Assembly: GCA_000469685.2 (NCBI GenBank)
Contig: LS997563.1
Span: 25,250,897-25,314,896, forward strand
DNA from: Haemonchus contortus
Lineage: Eukaryota; Nematoda; Chromadorea; Rhabditida; Trichostrongylidae
DNA length: 64,000 bases
Direction of reading: 5' to 3'
Shown piece after piece: positions 42,900 through 54,785 of the stretch. The position numbers and the translations under genes are program-made. The first letter of the stretch is position 1. Every line of letters starts with the position of its first letter. The notes under the pieces were generated by a model. It did no database searches. It saw only the letters and a list, made by a program, of their open reading frames with translations, and had not been told where the DNA came from.

Positions 42900-45010
42900 G
42901 TCCTAGACATTCTCGATGGCTTTCCCGTGTCCGTCGATGATTGACTCCGTGCCCTCTTCATAGCTGAGGAACCTGGTCTTCTCCACGTTCAGCCGCAGTC
43001 CAATTTTCGCAAACACTTTCTGCTTCTTCTCGAGCTTGCCCTGGAATTCTTACTTGCTCTCCGCTATCAGAGCGATGTCATCAGCGTAGAGGATGGACTT
43101 TACTTGATCATCCATGAGTTCTTCTGTGATGACGTCCATCGTGAGCAGGAAGAGGAAGGGGCTCGGAGCTTATCTCTGGTGGTACCCAACAGTGGCGTCT
43201 ATTGCTCCGATTTAGCCGTGTGCAGTGCGTATTGTTGTTATGGAACCATCGTACATGTCCTTAACCAAAGAGATCATGTGGTCTGGAACGTTTCGTTCTC
43301 GGAGCGCTCTCCAGAGAACTTGCCGTGGAAGACGATCGAATACCTTCTCCAGATCGAGGAAGGCTAGGTAGCAGAGTCTACGCTTTTCTCGATACTTCTT
43401 GATAAGTTGTCTGACTATGAAGATGACTGTTGCAGACCTTTTAGGCATGACGAAGTGCTCTTGTAGGATCGGGACTAATTCTCTCAAGCTCGAATTGACT
43501 AATCGCTCCTACAGTTTCATTGTGCGAGCAGTCAGCTTGATATCTCTGTCTTAGGAGCAATCCATCGCATCCCCTTTCTGCTTGTAGATAGGAACGATAT
43601 TATCGCTCCTCCACGCCTCTGGGACTCGTCCTTTTGTGGTCACTGTGGTCAAGAATCGGGTAAGCCACCTTATCCCGTGCTTTCCGAGCGACTTCCATGC
43701 CTCGATTGGTACCCCATCTGGACCAGTCGCCGTGCCAACTTTCATCTTTCCCACTGCTCTACCCACCTCATCATCTGTGCAGAGTTCGATGGGGCCAGCC
43801 AGTGCTTCTTATTGAGGGCTCTTCTTACCGGCGTATTCTTCGACTAGAGCATATCGAAGTATTCCTTCCACCTACGCCTGACATTCCCAGGCTTCCTCAA
43901 AATGGCATCCTCGCTGTTCCTAACGGGCTTCCGCGATGTCTTTAGTAGCCCGGTGATGTGCTTTCGCCAGCTGGAAAGACGAACTTCTCTCTTTCTCGTC
44001 CCTCGAGTCATTCATGCAAGGCGTCCATTTCCGTGCTCTTTTCCTTCGATAGAGCAGCCTTGGCGACCCTCTTGGAAGTTCTAAAGGCAGCTGGAGCTCG
44101 TGTCTTCTGCCAGAGCTTGTGGGTCATTTTTTCTGCCTCACAACTCGCTAGGCTTCAATGTTCCAGAACCATGCTTCCTTGTCCCCTCAAATCCACCCGA
44201 GTTTCTCTCAGTGTTTCCCTGACACATCATAGGATGAAATTCAGCGTTGCTTAAGGTCTGCTGGATCGGTTCGTCAGCTCCCACCACCGAATCCACCGCT
44301 CCTTTGATGCCCTTGATTTTTTGGGAAGACCGTTGATTATGTCTGTTAGGAGAGGCCTGACTGTGGAGACAGGTCTTTGCCAGGCAGTACTTTTATGTCC
44401 TTCACAGTTTTAAGGGAGACATTTTTACTAGTATGGGATCTATTCCTGTTTCTCTACCTCCACTGTTGTATGTTATCATCTGGGCTTTCCTTTTCACTGA
44501 AGCGTTACATACCGCCAATTCGTGGGCTGTGGCCAAATTTTCTCCTTCTTGAGTCCTGACACCTATTCCCTTGACTCGGCAAATCTCCTCACAGATCCTT
44601 CGTTCAGTTCCAGCGTGGCCGTTAAGATCACGCGCTACTGCGAAATAATCCCCCTCCAGAACTGACCGGCTCGCCTCGTCGAGGCTCAGGTGAAACACAT
44701 CCTTTTCGACGACGAGGCAGCCGACATGTGATGCGTACACAGAAATTATTGGCTAGTACCACTCCATCGTGTCTGCCTTCAGAGCCATGATTTGACTGCT
44801 GATCCTGCTGACGGTGGAGACAGAATCTTCAAAGGATCCTCCCACAGCTATGGCCACGCCCCGACTTCTCTGTCCTTTGATTCTTTCCAGCGGTTGTCCT
44901 GAAGGCATAAGACTTGGATGTGCCTGCTTTTCAACGGATCAGCAACTTTAGGGACTTGTCAGTAAGCGATCCCTCGTTCAGAGTCCCGATTCAAACTAGC
45001 TTATTTGACC
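42900..45010 (-). pseudogene. RTE-clade non-LTR retrotransposon, degraded
   Basis: On the minus strand the order is endonuclease start (IGTLNEGSLTDKSLKLL, about 44990), endonuclease core (LSLDEASRSVLEGDYF, LNGHAGTERRICEE, YNSGGRETGIDPILVK, 44700-44410), RT start (GTATGPDGVPIEAWKSLGK, about 43720), RT palm (RLCYLAFLDLEKVFDRLPR, 43380) and the catalytic YADDIAL box (about 43085), then LRLNVEKTRFLSYEEGTESI. The YADD box is intact, but several stops and frameshifts separate these blocks and the C-terminal end is missing near 42900. It is the longest RTE copy here and is related to the stumps at 5888, 25940 and 31390. It lies inside an apparent intron between 38696 and 45546. Confidence 0.9.
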
Positions 45011-45545
45011 GAGACCGTTCACTCCTCAATAGCCCTCGAATATGCTGTCCACAAGATTCGGTCGGAGGTCCTGTGCGTCACTTTTGGGTGACGTCCTAGC
45101 TTTATCACAGATTCCTTTCGAGACTTCAGACATTATTGATAAGACTGGGTTTCTTCATCAGCCAGCCTGTCAACCTGAGCCGGAAACTGGTACCGATACC
45201 ATTTTTTCAACTTTTGCAGGGCATGTATTTCTTCGACAGGAATCGAAGTAACACTCTTTCTAATTTCAGCCTACACTCTTATCCACTCGGTTATCCCTGA
45301 CTGATATCAGTTCTCTATCGTTGGAGAATAAGATGATAGGAATAAGCTTAGTGAACGAGGGATAATAATTGAGATTGAAAAAAAAATTCCTCGAAAAGCA
45401 ATTATCGAAATCTGACCTTCATTACATCGTTGGGCTCGCAGGACACACTCGTGATGAAACCCACATAGACCTTTCATGGATCTTGTCTGATCCGAAATGA
45501 AAAAAGTTGAATTAGCATGTCGGCGGTAATTTACCTGCATTGCAG

Positions 45546-45641
45546 TTGATCGATGTGCTGAACAAAGAACCAGTAGTGATGGGGACGCGATCAAAACGTG
45601 CTGAAACGTTGATACAACAAATAAAAGATCGCCTCGAGGCG
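45546..45641 (+). CDS. Predicted exon, coiled-coil-like, phase 0
   Basis: Between TTTACCTGCATTGCAG and GAGGCG/GTGAGT, both strong splice signals, 32 codons read LIDVLNKEPVVMGTRSKRAE then TLIQQIKDRLEA. The second half is amphipathic and helical. A basic RSKR could be a processing site if the protein is secretory, as the signal-anchor of exon 31736 would suggest, but that link is inference. Confidence 0.55.
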
Positions 45642-45799
45642 GTGAGTCGTCTATTTATTTGCCTCCAACTTCATCCTACCTTACATTATCTGATGCAGAT
45701 CCATACCCTAAAACAGTGGAACGTATTTTTGAATATTTCATATATTGTAATTATACAATTGCGCAGTAATTTGTCCAAAAGATCTTCCATCACCCTACA

Positions 45800-47275
45800 T
45801 AGATACCATGTTTGTATGTCTGTGATGTGTCCGACCGGGAATTCGAACTCCTCTTTTCGTAGACCTAGAGCGTTCAAATCTGGTAAGAGTACATGCGGCA
45901 GGGCGGGAACACTCATGGTGGGTAGCAGAGGTGGACCCCTGGAACGTGGGGGCGGGAATGTGCGAAGAAATGTTTGAGCAGAAAAACATAACTCCTGATC
46001 CGTGGACCTAGAAAGTTCAGATTTGCTAGGAGTACAGGCGGCGAGATGAGAACACCCATGTTGAGTAACAAAACCAGACTCGCCACCCACGATGGGCGTA
46101 TCGAAATTCGTAGAAGGGATGAGCTCGCCTTATGGATATGGTCAGCCACGCGGGAACTTGATCACTTGATCCTGAACGAATTCCGACTCGAGGTAACTGA
46201 CTTGAACTCTCTAGGAGTAGAATATAAGAGAGGTATTTACTTGAAGTGATGACGTTACAGGAAAACCTGAATCTTTACTTGAGCCGAATAAGCGATGCTA
46301 GCGCCCAGCCCTACCGGAGACGATTCTGACGATATCGATTGGTTGTACTGAGACTTGCCCTCCTATAGCTTCGTCGGGCCCGCCAGATCATCGCATAGAT
46401 CACGTCTATAAGCGAATAGGCCCGATCAAATACTTAACGACAGAATTAGGAACGAGAAGTAAACGTAAACAACAAATGAACAAAAAAGAAGTCGCTTCTG
46501 CGAAAGGGCAAAGTTTGAGCAGAAATTCATAACTCCTGTCCGCATGGACCTCGAAAGTTCAAATTCAAACTGGAAGTGCAGCTGGCAGGATGGGGCCTTT
46601 TATCGTGAGTAGCAGTATCCGACACCGCCCACAAGGAGCGGGCTTCCCAATAGGATTAGAGTACGCAGGATGGGAACACTGACGGTTGAAGAGGCCCTAG
46701 AAAACAAGATCCACTTACCGATCAAATATAACGCCTTTGTTTTTTACGATCTAGCTTTGACTCTTTGATATGTTCCATCCGACAAGAAGGGTAAGTACAG
46801 TGATAGGGATCGACTAAGACTGCTAATTTGTAGGGAGATGGAACGTCGTTCATTTCTTGCTATCAGGTTGCGACCGCTACAAAGCACAGTATGTGGCTCA
46901 ATGAAGAAGCACTGTTCCTCTTCGCTTTGATATTGTTCTTGGCAACAAAACAAAACGACCGCTGATAACCTCGGATTTTCCTCTAATGGTATATCCGTAG
47001 AGAAAGGGAGCCCTATTGGTAAAGACATCTGATAATGGTGTTCGATGAGTCATTATTTTTGAGGCGAACAGAACAGCAACAGATTGAGACTTTAATCATA
47101 GTCATAAGCATCGGCTCATTTTGTATGTATACATCTTGCATGACTGTGAACTCTGTGGAATTTCGTGTTCCGAAATAATTCATTTGCTCCAAATAAGGAA
47201 AGGTCGATTTACCGATTATTACAACCCTATCATAAGAAGGAGGGAGGCACGGCGTCAGCTGGGCGGCCCGACTGG
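45800..47275 (+). mobile_element. Helitron-like element, plus strand
   Basis: Two ~146-bp units at about 45830-46090 (after a decayed TG start), a third partial unit at 46500-46700, then the same middle blocks as the split copy at 19547-23787 (ACGATCTAGCTTTGAC at 46747, AGTACAGTGATAGGGATC at 46795, TTGCGACCGCTAC at 46867). It ends with a decayed GC hairpin and CGACTGG followed by T. Bases 46100-46500 may be a later insertion or diverged sequence. It shows the uninterrupted order expected for the family. No coding capacity seen. Confidence 0.55.
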
Positions 47276-47311
47276 TAATTATTATAATTATAATGGGAAT
47301 TATACTTATAA

Positions 47312-47930
47312 CCAATCAGTTTGCCCGGCTAACACTGGTCTTCCCTCCTTCTTTGACAAAGTTGTAGTAATAATACTTTCCTTTTACGAAGTTTGGCACA
47401 GGACTTACTGGGCAGTGCAAGTGGCATCCAGTGTAAGTTGGTGCTTACGCTTCTATTATAAGTCTCGATTTCTCCCCTCTTTTTTTAAATAATAATTGTC
47501 CTATAAAAACTCATTTGCCAAGAAATCAGAGTCTTGAGCGTACTCACGAATGTATCGAATAATGATAACACCATTATCATATGCCATTATCAGTGGACCA
47601 TTTCATTTACGGAGATATCATTAGTGGAGAATTTCAGATTACTGGCATTCGGCTAGGTTTTGTTACAAATGATAGATCAAAGAGGATCTTTCATTGAGTA
47701 GCAAACCTTGCTGGGTAGCGGCCATAATCTAATGGGTAGAAATGAACAGAATTCTCGTGTGCTTGCTCATCACACCAACAGACACACTATATAGTGGGAC
47801 AATTATAATTAACTGTGTCGGTGTCAGTGTGTGTGTGATCGGAAATTCATAACTCCCACTTACGTGGACCGCTGAACTTTGGTAGGAGTACGGTGGGCAG
47901 GATGGGAACGATCTTGGTAAATACTTGATT
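47312..47930 (-). mobile_element. Helitron-like element, minus strand, head-on to its neighbour
   Basis: The minus strand ends in GTGTTAGCCGGGC plus a GATTGG terminus at about 47312, 37 bases from the 3' end of the plus-strand copy. Moving inward come the TAGTAATAATACTTTCC region and the GCTGGGTAGCGGCC block (47710), and at the far end a TG tract and a single ~146-bp unit, which runs on the plus strand, so the far end may belong to a separate fragment. Confidence 0.4.
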
Positions 47931-48180
47931 TGGTGAGGAAGTTAGAGGTTTTCAAAACAACAGACTACGACGCGAACTCATACTGGCTGCAACACAACGA
48001 ACAATACCCTGATCTTCGATTTCCTCAAACTTCTCGCGGAACGCTTACTGCTGTCTTGCTGAATGTTCATCTTTTCCACAGCCATCTTCTCAAACTGGGA
48101 CAAGATTACCTCTCAGTCACGAAAGTGACAAAGGCCGATCGTTGGTTCAGTTCACGACGCGCTCAATTTTGTTAGTTCCT
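47931..48180 (+). pseudogene. Possible hAT transposase C-terminal remnant
   Basis: The plus strand reads TTDYDANSYWLQHNEQYPDL then, in a shifted frame, FLKLLAERLLLSC and later ALNFVSS. The pattern YW-N-E-YP-L-LA followed by a small-residue/FS block and LNF resembles the dimerisation region at the end of hAT transposases. Only the YWLQHNEQYPDL part is convincing, and at least one frameshift is needed. Confidence 0.35.
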
Positions 48181-48274
48181 CGATATCGAGCTATCGGGGA
48201 TTCAGGATCTAGGCAGTAGCGCACAACAATTAAAGGAAATGGTGTCAGCTAACAAGACGGGAAGTATTCTGCTT

Positions 48275-48485
48275 ACACCCACGTACAAACACCCATCCAC
48301 AGACCATACACACAACAAGCAAACATACGCCCTGCACACCGACACCCACACACACACATCCACGCAAACGCGCATGACACAGGCACCTAAAGGCACTCAC
48401 ACACATGCATACACACGCGTACACACACGCACATAAACAATCCCCCAGACTCATACGCACATACACAGGCATATACGAAAGCACT
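48275..48485. repeat. CA-rich simple sequence
   Basis: Imperfect CACACA/ACACGC repeats over about 200 bases, directly beside the MITE pair. The several open frames across it are artefacts of the repeat. Confidence 0.9.
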
Positions 48486-49011
48486 TACAGTAGCGCTCAA
48501 AAGTCTTCGACCAAACGCTCCTACGCTTTTTCGTTCATAACTTTTGACTTGGTGGAGCAAATCGCGCAAAATTTTGACATTTCACTCCATTCAACACTAC
48601 TTGACTGCACTGCGAAGCAGCAATATCCACGTGAATTTGGGGAAGGTGTTTGTTGCGGTATTGGACTTTACTGAGAGCAACGTTATTGACGCCTGCAGTT
48701 ATTCGCAGCTTATGTGCGCTTTTCTCATTTTTGGTGTTCGGCATTAGAGCTTGTAGACTTTGAACATGGCAGAAAGGAGAGTAGTCTTAGAAAGACCAAT
48801 GTCAGAATTTCCATTGGATTTTGAGTTCAAGCTCTTTGGGATATGTGGAACATGATCAGATTGCAGGTTGATAGTTGTAAATATTCTTAATACACCTACA
48901 CCTGCGACAAATATTGAAATTTGCATGATTACATCAAGTAGGAAAAAAGTTATGACTGATAAGTACAATTGAAGAGGCATTTGGCCGAAGATTTCTGAGC
49001 ACCACTTTATA
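48486..49011. mobile_element. Mariner-type MITE, copy B
   Basis: It starts TACAGTAGCGCTCAAAAGTC and is homologous to 5043-5572 along its length. The right terminal repeat is decayed (GAGCACCACTTTATA). Its last TA is shared with the next MITE. Confidence 0.85.
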
Positions 49012-49521
49012 CAGTAGCGCTCAAAAGTATTCGGCCAACTTTAACTCGCCGTAACTTTTTTCCCAGTGGAGCAGATCACATGAAATTTTGATATGTTTGG
49101 CTGAAGCATATTTTACACTGTCCAACACTACTTGAATGCAAAACAGCCATATCCACACACTAATGGGGAGGCGTTTGTAGTCTGTGCTGAAAGCAAGTTT
49201 GTGACGTCTGCAGTTATTCCGACCTTATGTACGTTTTTCTTCTCTTCTGGGTTCGACATTAGTGCTCGTACACTTAAGACATGGCAATAAGGAAAGGGCT
49301 CCTAGAAGAACCATTATTCGTATTTCCAGTTGATTTTTCGTTCAAGCCTTTTTGGATATCTGGAACATGATCAGATTGCAGGTTAATAGTGGTAAATATT
49401 TACACTACACCAATGCTACACATATTGAAATTTCGCTCGATTGGATTCAGTAGGAAAGAAGTCACGACTGAAAATTATAACTGAAAAAGCATTTTGCCGA
49501 ATACTTTTGAGCGTTACTGTA
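49010..49521. mobile_element. Mariner-type MITE, copy C, abutting copy B
   Basis: It starts TACAGTAGCGCTCAAAAGTA and ends TTTTGAGCGTTACTGTA. It shares the right half with the mariner 3' region at 25498-25734. Copies B and C lie in the same orientation and touch at one TA. Confidence 0.88.
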
Positions 49522-50559
49522 TATACACTTTCACTCGGCTCTTTTACCGATTATGTATGATGTCACTGGGCAAAATTTAGTGGATCACTAGAAGCCTACA
49601 TCATCTCTATCCCGACATGATTTTCCATATAACCTGTTCTCCATCAATAGGCTGAGGATATTGTTAAATGATTTGCATAAATCAATATACACAGATCTTT
49701 GAATATGGACTTCTGATAGTGCTGTTATTAAAGAACGACAACATTAGTCCAAGTCTTATGTTGCCTAACCGAGTTGCCCGCTGTCGATGAGCCATGAACC
49801 CACTAGAGGAAAGGATGGTCATTGTTAGGATTACGCCCAACAGACAGATTTGGGGATAGCGAGTAGCGAAATGTAAGCAAAAAGCATAGTTGTATGGCAT
49901 ATTTGAGGGGCTTGTGTATCTTAGAAGATTCTTATTCGGAAAATTCAATCAGAAATGAATCATTTCCTGCTAAAAGGAAGATGGAGGTAAAACGGTTTAT
50001 CTGACCATGTAACAGCACAGGCATAACGTGAGTACATGCTCGGATAAACATGGGCCTCTAGGCAATCGGGAAAAGATTAAGGATGAAAAGATCTCGACCG
50101 ATACGATTTCCTCATCAATATGATAAAAGTTTCGCTATATATCAGTAGTTTCGCTTTGTGGTGCATCACATATTGCTCGGCAAAGCGATCCCCAGTAAAA
50201 CTGATGTGTCTGGAGCCGATTTTTTTTGGTAGCATTCTATCACATCTTCTTTTGTTTTGATTTTTTACTTGTTTCCGAAGCAAGCCTGTTGCTGCTCTAC
50301 TCACCCTGTTGCAGCACGAGCCTTGTCACCTTGTGATCTATGCCTCTTCCTCACCAATTCTTCTGAGAAACTGGGAAGGTGTCTGAACGAATCAAAGTTC
50401 CCGACACGATCAATCCTTTTTGTGAGTGACAGCCGCATCTGTTTTCTGCTCAGAATTGTGATGTGATTGTGCTTGCTCACTTATCTAGGACACAAACTTG
50501 CGGCAGCCATAACCTTGATAGCAGAGCTTCAGCTAGAAATGTAAGGACTTTCACAATAA
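49522..50559. other. Gene-free stretch
   Basis: No gene. Open frames of 60-90 codons on both strands lack motifs and splice borders. Confidence 0.35.
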
Positions 50560-51230
50560 CCAGTCGGGCTCCCCTCCTTCATATGGGTTTCTCCTTTCTG
50601 TGAAAAGTTTGCCATGTGAATAATCCCATACACGTTCCCATCCTGACGCCTGTACTCCTAACAAATTTTAACGCTCTACGTCCAAGTTTGAGTTTTTCGT
50701 ATAAACCCCGCCTCTTTTGGGCGGAGTCCGGTTCTGCCATCCACTATGAGCATTCCTATCCTGCCGCCTGTACTCCTACTAAATTGAACGCTCTATCTCC
50801 ACGGGGACAGAAGTTATGTTCTCGTCCAAAACCTGCCCCCTGTGGGCGGAGTCTGGTTCTGCTATCCACCTATCCTGGGTTGAGCGTTCCCATCCCGCCG
50901 CCTGTACTCGTATCAAATTTGAGCGCTTTAGGTCTATGGGGACAGAAGTTATGACTTTCCGCTCAAACATTTATTTCGTACAAACCCCGCCCCCTGTGGG
51001 CGGAGTCTGTTTCTGCCACCCACCATAAGTGTTCCCATCCTGCCTCCTGTACTCCTACCAAATTTGAACTGTCGAGGTCCATGGGGACCGCAGTTATGAA
51101 TTTCTGGTCACACACAGACAGACACACACACACACACCAACAGATACACACACAAAACAAAAGACACACAAACCAACAGACACACAGGATAGTTGATGTT
51201 TCGATCACTCAAATAAAACCTGTGCTATAT
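50560..51230 (-). mobile_element. Helitron-like element, minus strand, with minisatellite
   Basis: On the minus strand it ends GCCCGACTGG followed by T at 50560; the hairpin is truncated compared with 23761-23787. About 3.3 inverted copies of the ~146-bp unit fill 50632-51105, each with GTTATG, GGGCGGAGTC and CCATCCTGCC blocks, followed by a CA tract at 51105-51190. Confidence 0.6.
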
Positions 51231-51407
51231 TTCTGACATTCGCTATAAATTGAGAGATTTCCATACGAAACGTTGAAAGTAAAGAGCTCACCTGAAAGGT
51301 AGAAATGGGTCAATATAATAAAAAGAAAAATGTTTCAGATACTGCTTGTTCAATATTAGTCCCTTGAAGAATTGAATGTGTGAATGAATTGAAAGGTATT
51401 TTTTCAG

Positions 51408-51721
51408 ATGACTAATCACAGCTTTATTGTATACGGAAATCTTGCTGACTCGAAATGGCTTGTGAAAGGCCTCGAAAACCTCGAAGACAACGTGGAAGAG
51501 ACCAATTTGCAGCTTCGTCTGAACGTTGATGCGCTGGGGTTGAAAATTATGGCTTACAAGGTAAGCATGATCAATTGGTGAAAAGAAGTTGCCATTCCTG
51601 AGTAGAAAATTCGAATTTCAAACATTATCGAACGAGCTGACAACGAAATATTTGCATAGATGCAAGCAATTTCGGCAGAAAATGCTATGATGATGTCGAT
51701 TCGTGCAAGAACATCAGAAGC
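51408..51721 (+). CDS. Two predicted exons, coiled-coil-like
   Basis: Exon 51408-51560 follows ATTTTTTCAG, is open for 51 codons (MTNHSFIVYGNLADSKWLVK, GLENLEDNVEETNLQLRLNV) and ends TACAAG/GTAAGC; both borders are near consensus, phase 0 at both ends. Exon 51660-51721 follows TTTGCATAG, reads MQAISAENAMMMSIRARTSE and ends GAAGC/GTAGGT, leaving two bases. That remainder plus the first base of the exon at 54226 makes an alanine codon and keeps the frame. The heptad-like leucine spacing in the first exon suggests a coiled coil. No family recognised. Confidence 0.6.
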
Positions 51722-52149
51722 GTAGGTTTTATTTTTACTCTGCATAGGATGGTAAAAATGCATGTGGATAACGTACGATCATGAAAACCTTCTTTTTTTA
51801 CTTTATGCTGATTCAACTATGAGATCGATAGAAAACTGCCAGCATAGTAGTCAGACTTTTTAATTACCCTTGAAACAATTTATAAAAACGCAGTACAGCG
51901 TGAGATAATTGGACAGACGATAACTAAAACAAAACAAGTAGGCTAGATCGAAAAAACGGTTCTCTTCCACATCATACACATAAACAAGTCGAGAACGATC
52001 TGTGCATATGCATATGTTTAAATGAGCGTGTCCTATCCCGGGGTGCCGAGTTATTTTGCGGCTGTACTCCTTGCTAAGGATACAACCGGTTGTAGGGCTG
52101 ACCCGCAGGTGAGAAAAAAGAAGCTTCCACTGTGCTGCTAGAGAACACG
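51722..52149. other. Gene-free stretch
   Basis: Probable intron; nothing recognised. Confidence 0.35.
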
Positions 52150-52547
52150 GCCTCGTTTCTCATGCTTGTCACGAAAGCATTTCATATATCATCTCCCCGT
52201 GAATCTATAACGTTCAATCTTGGTAAGGGTACAGCGGCAAGTAGGGATGATTGGGGGGGGGGGGGGGGGGAGTGTGCGAGTGTGCGTGAAGTTGGCGTAA
52301 TTTGAGTAAAATTACGCCTCAAATAGGTATAAGTGAAGAACAAACCAAGTTTCTCTAACATGGGACTTGAGCAAGGCTTCGTTCATGACGGGTGGAATGT
52401 GCACGAAGTGTGTTGGTGTGTGTTCGTTTTGCTGGAGATCTATAGCTCCTGTTAAAGTAGAGCCTTTAAACTCAGAGGAATACAGGCGACGGATCAACTT
52501 TGACACGAGAAAGTGGAAGTCCGGTGTTAGCCGGGCAATCCGGCTAG
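52150..52547 (+). mobile_element. Short Helitron-like copy
   Basis: It contains a partial ~146-bp unit (CCCCGTGAATCTATAACGTT, then GGTAAGGGTACAG) and ends in the hairpin CCGGTGTTAGCCGGG and GGCTAG followed by T, consistent with a CTRR terminus. An unbroken run of about 18 G lies at 52254-52271. Confidence 0.5.
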
Positions 52548-54225
52548 TATTGAATTATGACACTCTGCCTTTGACAGCCACATTCTCCGACTTTTCTCGT
52601 ATCCGTTAACCTCTTACCCTGGGAAGTGTCAAAATCTCGCTATGCTGCTGAAGGGTTGCTCTCTAGAATCTTTTTGAGGAGCTTTGCTTGAAATAACGCG
52701 CTGTTACTAGGTTAATCTTGTCTGCCAAATTTCTAAAAGGGGCATCAACCGCGTTGCCCTGTGACTTTGTGGCTGTTCGGTAGTTTCCTCAGGGAGATTG
52801 CGGAGTGTATTAGTATACTCTGTCATCCTGCTGTCCAGGGACAGTACGTCTTCACCTTCTCTTAACATAGCTTTCGCTTAGAAAGCAGGTGTAACTCCAG
52901 CGCGTTAGGTCTCCGTATTGTTTGGCCAGCTCGACCGGGCCATTCCTCCATAAAGCATTTGCGGTTGAAGACCTACGGTGCGGATACGGAGTTTTCCGGT
53001 ATGCAGACTGACTCGAAGCGTTGCAGCACGTTTCGAATCCTCTCAGAAATAGGGGTAGCTCTGTGAGGTTTATTTAAAGCGCTCTGTGAGGTTTATTTAA
53101 AACAGCGTAGTCGATAAAATAGACGCATGTCTCGCTTTCGGACAAGCTCCTAGCCAGCTCAAAAAAACGTGTATTTCTGTGCAGTACATAGGCCAACGAC
53201 CGAAATCGGTTACGATCTCATCATATACACTCGAGTTTTGAAATTCACTATCATTCAAACGTCGCCGTAAAGAAATTCATCCGCGTCGGTCTCTTAGTCA
53301 GTAGTCCGTTTCAGAACAAATGCTATGACCTAGTTTTCTTCCCAGTATAATTCACTTGACGCTTTCAGCTGGGACAATTATAGTTTGTCTGCACTTACAG
53401 CAAGCTCTAAGGTTGGTAGAGGCGGCGCTGAGGAAGTTACTTGAACATAGACATTAGAACTTTTAAGATTTTTCCGTTTATAGAAGTCGATGAAATGATT
53501 CGAATCGTACTATACTCTGTAGAAAAAACCGTTTCCCAGTTTTTGCTAAACTGGAATAAACTCACAAACAATATCGTCTTTTCGATCTGAACACGTGCTT
53601 CTCCTACATCAACGTGGCGAGGTGGACCTTTCTCACCTCAAATTAAGACTTTCAAGCGTCTTTGCGCTGCTTAGGATAGCAACTTTAGGGAACTTCAGGG
53701 GAGGAGGGTGCTTGACCATTTTTAGCGAAACGACAGTAAATCAATCATTTCTGTGTCTACAGATCACAGCACTCAGGTTCTTAGCACTTCCCTGGTGAGG
53801 AATGAATCAAGAGTTTGGTTCCCAGAACGACCAATAAAATGTGCTCGTTAGGGAGCTGCCTCCGTTACAGCCTCCAAAGTGTTACTCTCTGATAGGAGGA
53901 AATTCGCCTATCAGAGAGAAACACCTTCTGATAGGCAAATTTCTGAAGCATCATGCAACAACATTGGTGCGAGTAGTGATGGGTTTATTACCCTTTAATA
54001 TGAATTAGAATGAAGGTGGCTCACTGGAATGCCTCATATGAGAGTGGTGTAGAAAGGAGACGCCGTGCTTGTACAGACGACAATTTACTTCTGAAAAAAA
54101 CTCTTGAATGAATTTACCGCCTCTCAATATTTCAACTAATGTATGAACGGGCAAAAAATGCTTTGTTAACTATTGTAATATGGATTGTCACTGCGACATG
54201 TGTGAGACTAAATATCGCACTGTAG
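52548..54225. other. Gene-free stretch
   Basis: No gene supported. A 21-base segment (GCTCTGTGAGGTTTATTTAAA) is directly repeated at about 53049-53093. Confidence 0.35.
53885..53918. repeat. Perfect 12-bp hairpin
   Basis: CTCTCTGATAGG and CCTATCAGAGAG around a 10-base loop; a third copy of TCTGATAGG lies at 53927. Confidence 0.75.
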
Positions 54226-54669
54226 AGTTTCCTCGTGTGAACTCAACAGCAAATTAACCGTCGAAGAATTAAAACGCAAGTGGCTAGATATTGACAATCA
54301 GTTGAATAACTTATAAACTCAATATCTATCGATGACTTAAGCTAACTTTTCAACTGTCTTGCACTGATTGAGAGCAGCGTAGCAGTGAGTGGGGGAATGT
54401 CGATGTCTTATCTTCCGGACTACGAGAAGATTCGTGATGTTTTTTTCTCTTTCCTAAGTTGTCTATAGAATTAATACGGTCGAAGGGGCTCGATTCCAAC
54501 TGAAACGACAGGAAGCGATGAAAAAATCGGAGATTTTAGGCTTCCACCCGAACCTACGCAGGCAACGCCTGCTAGTAGATGGATAGCACGACTTGGAACA
54601 ACACCACAGCAGGGAACCACACCCAACCTCGAGACACCGCACCCAGAGTCCCGCAGAAAAAGCACTGAG
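54226..54669 (+). CDS. Two predicted exons of the same gene
   Basis: Exon 54226-54300 follows GCACTGTAG and, entered with the two bases left by the exon at 51660-51721, reads VSSCELNSKLTVEELKRKW then LDIDNQ. Its donor (CA/GTTGAA) is weak; an alternative donor lies at 54280. Both leave two bases. Exon 54540-54669 follows GAGATTTTAG, is open in the matching frame (LPPEPTQATPASRWIARLGT, then a proline- and threonine-rich stretch to ESRRKSTE) and ends ACTGAG/GTAGGA in phase 0. The minus strand is also open here, but the plus-strand phase agreement over several borders favours the plus strand. Confidence 0.45.
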
Positions 54670-54785
54670 GTAGGACATTTTGCTAGCAACATTCTTGAAC
54701 ACACTCTCTCAAACTATAGTACTCAAAACTTTCTGCTCACAAGATAACAGTTTTGTTTATTTCTTCGCAAAAGCAGTAAAGGAAC

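Noticed and set aside
48202..48484. Cysteine/valine-rich frames in the CA-rich region
   Set aside because: Direct translation of a dinucleotide repeat.
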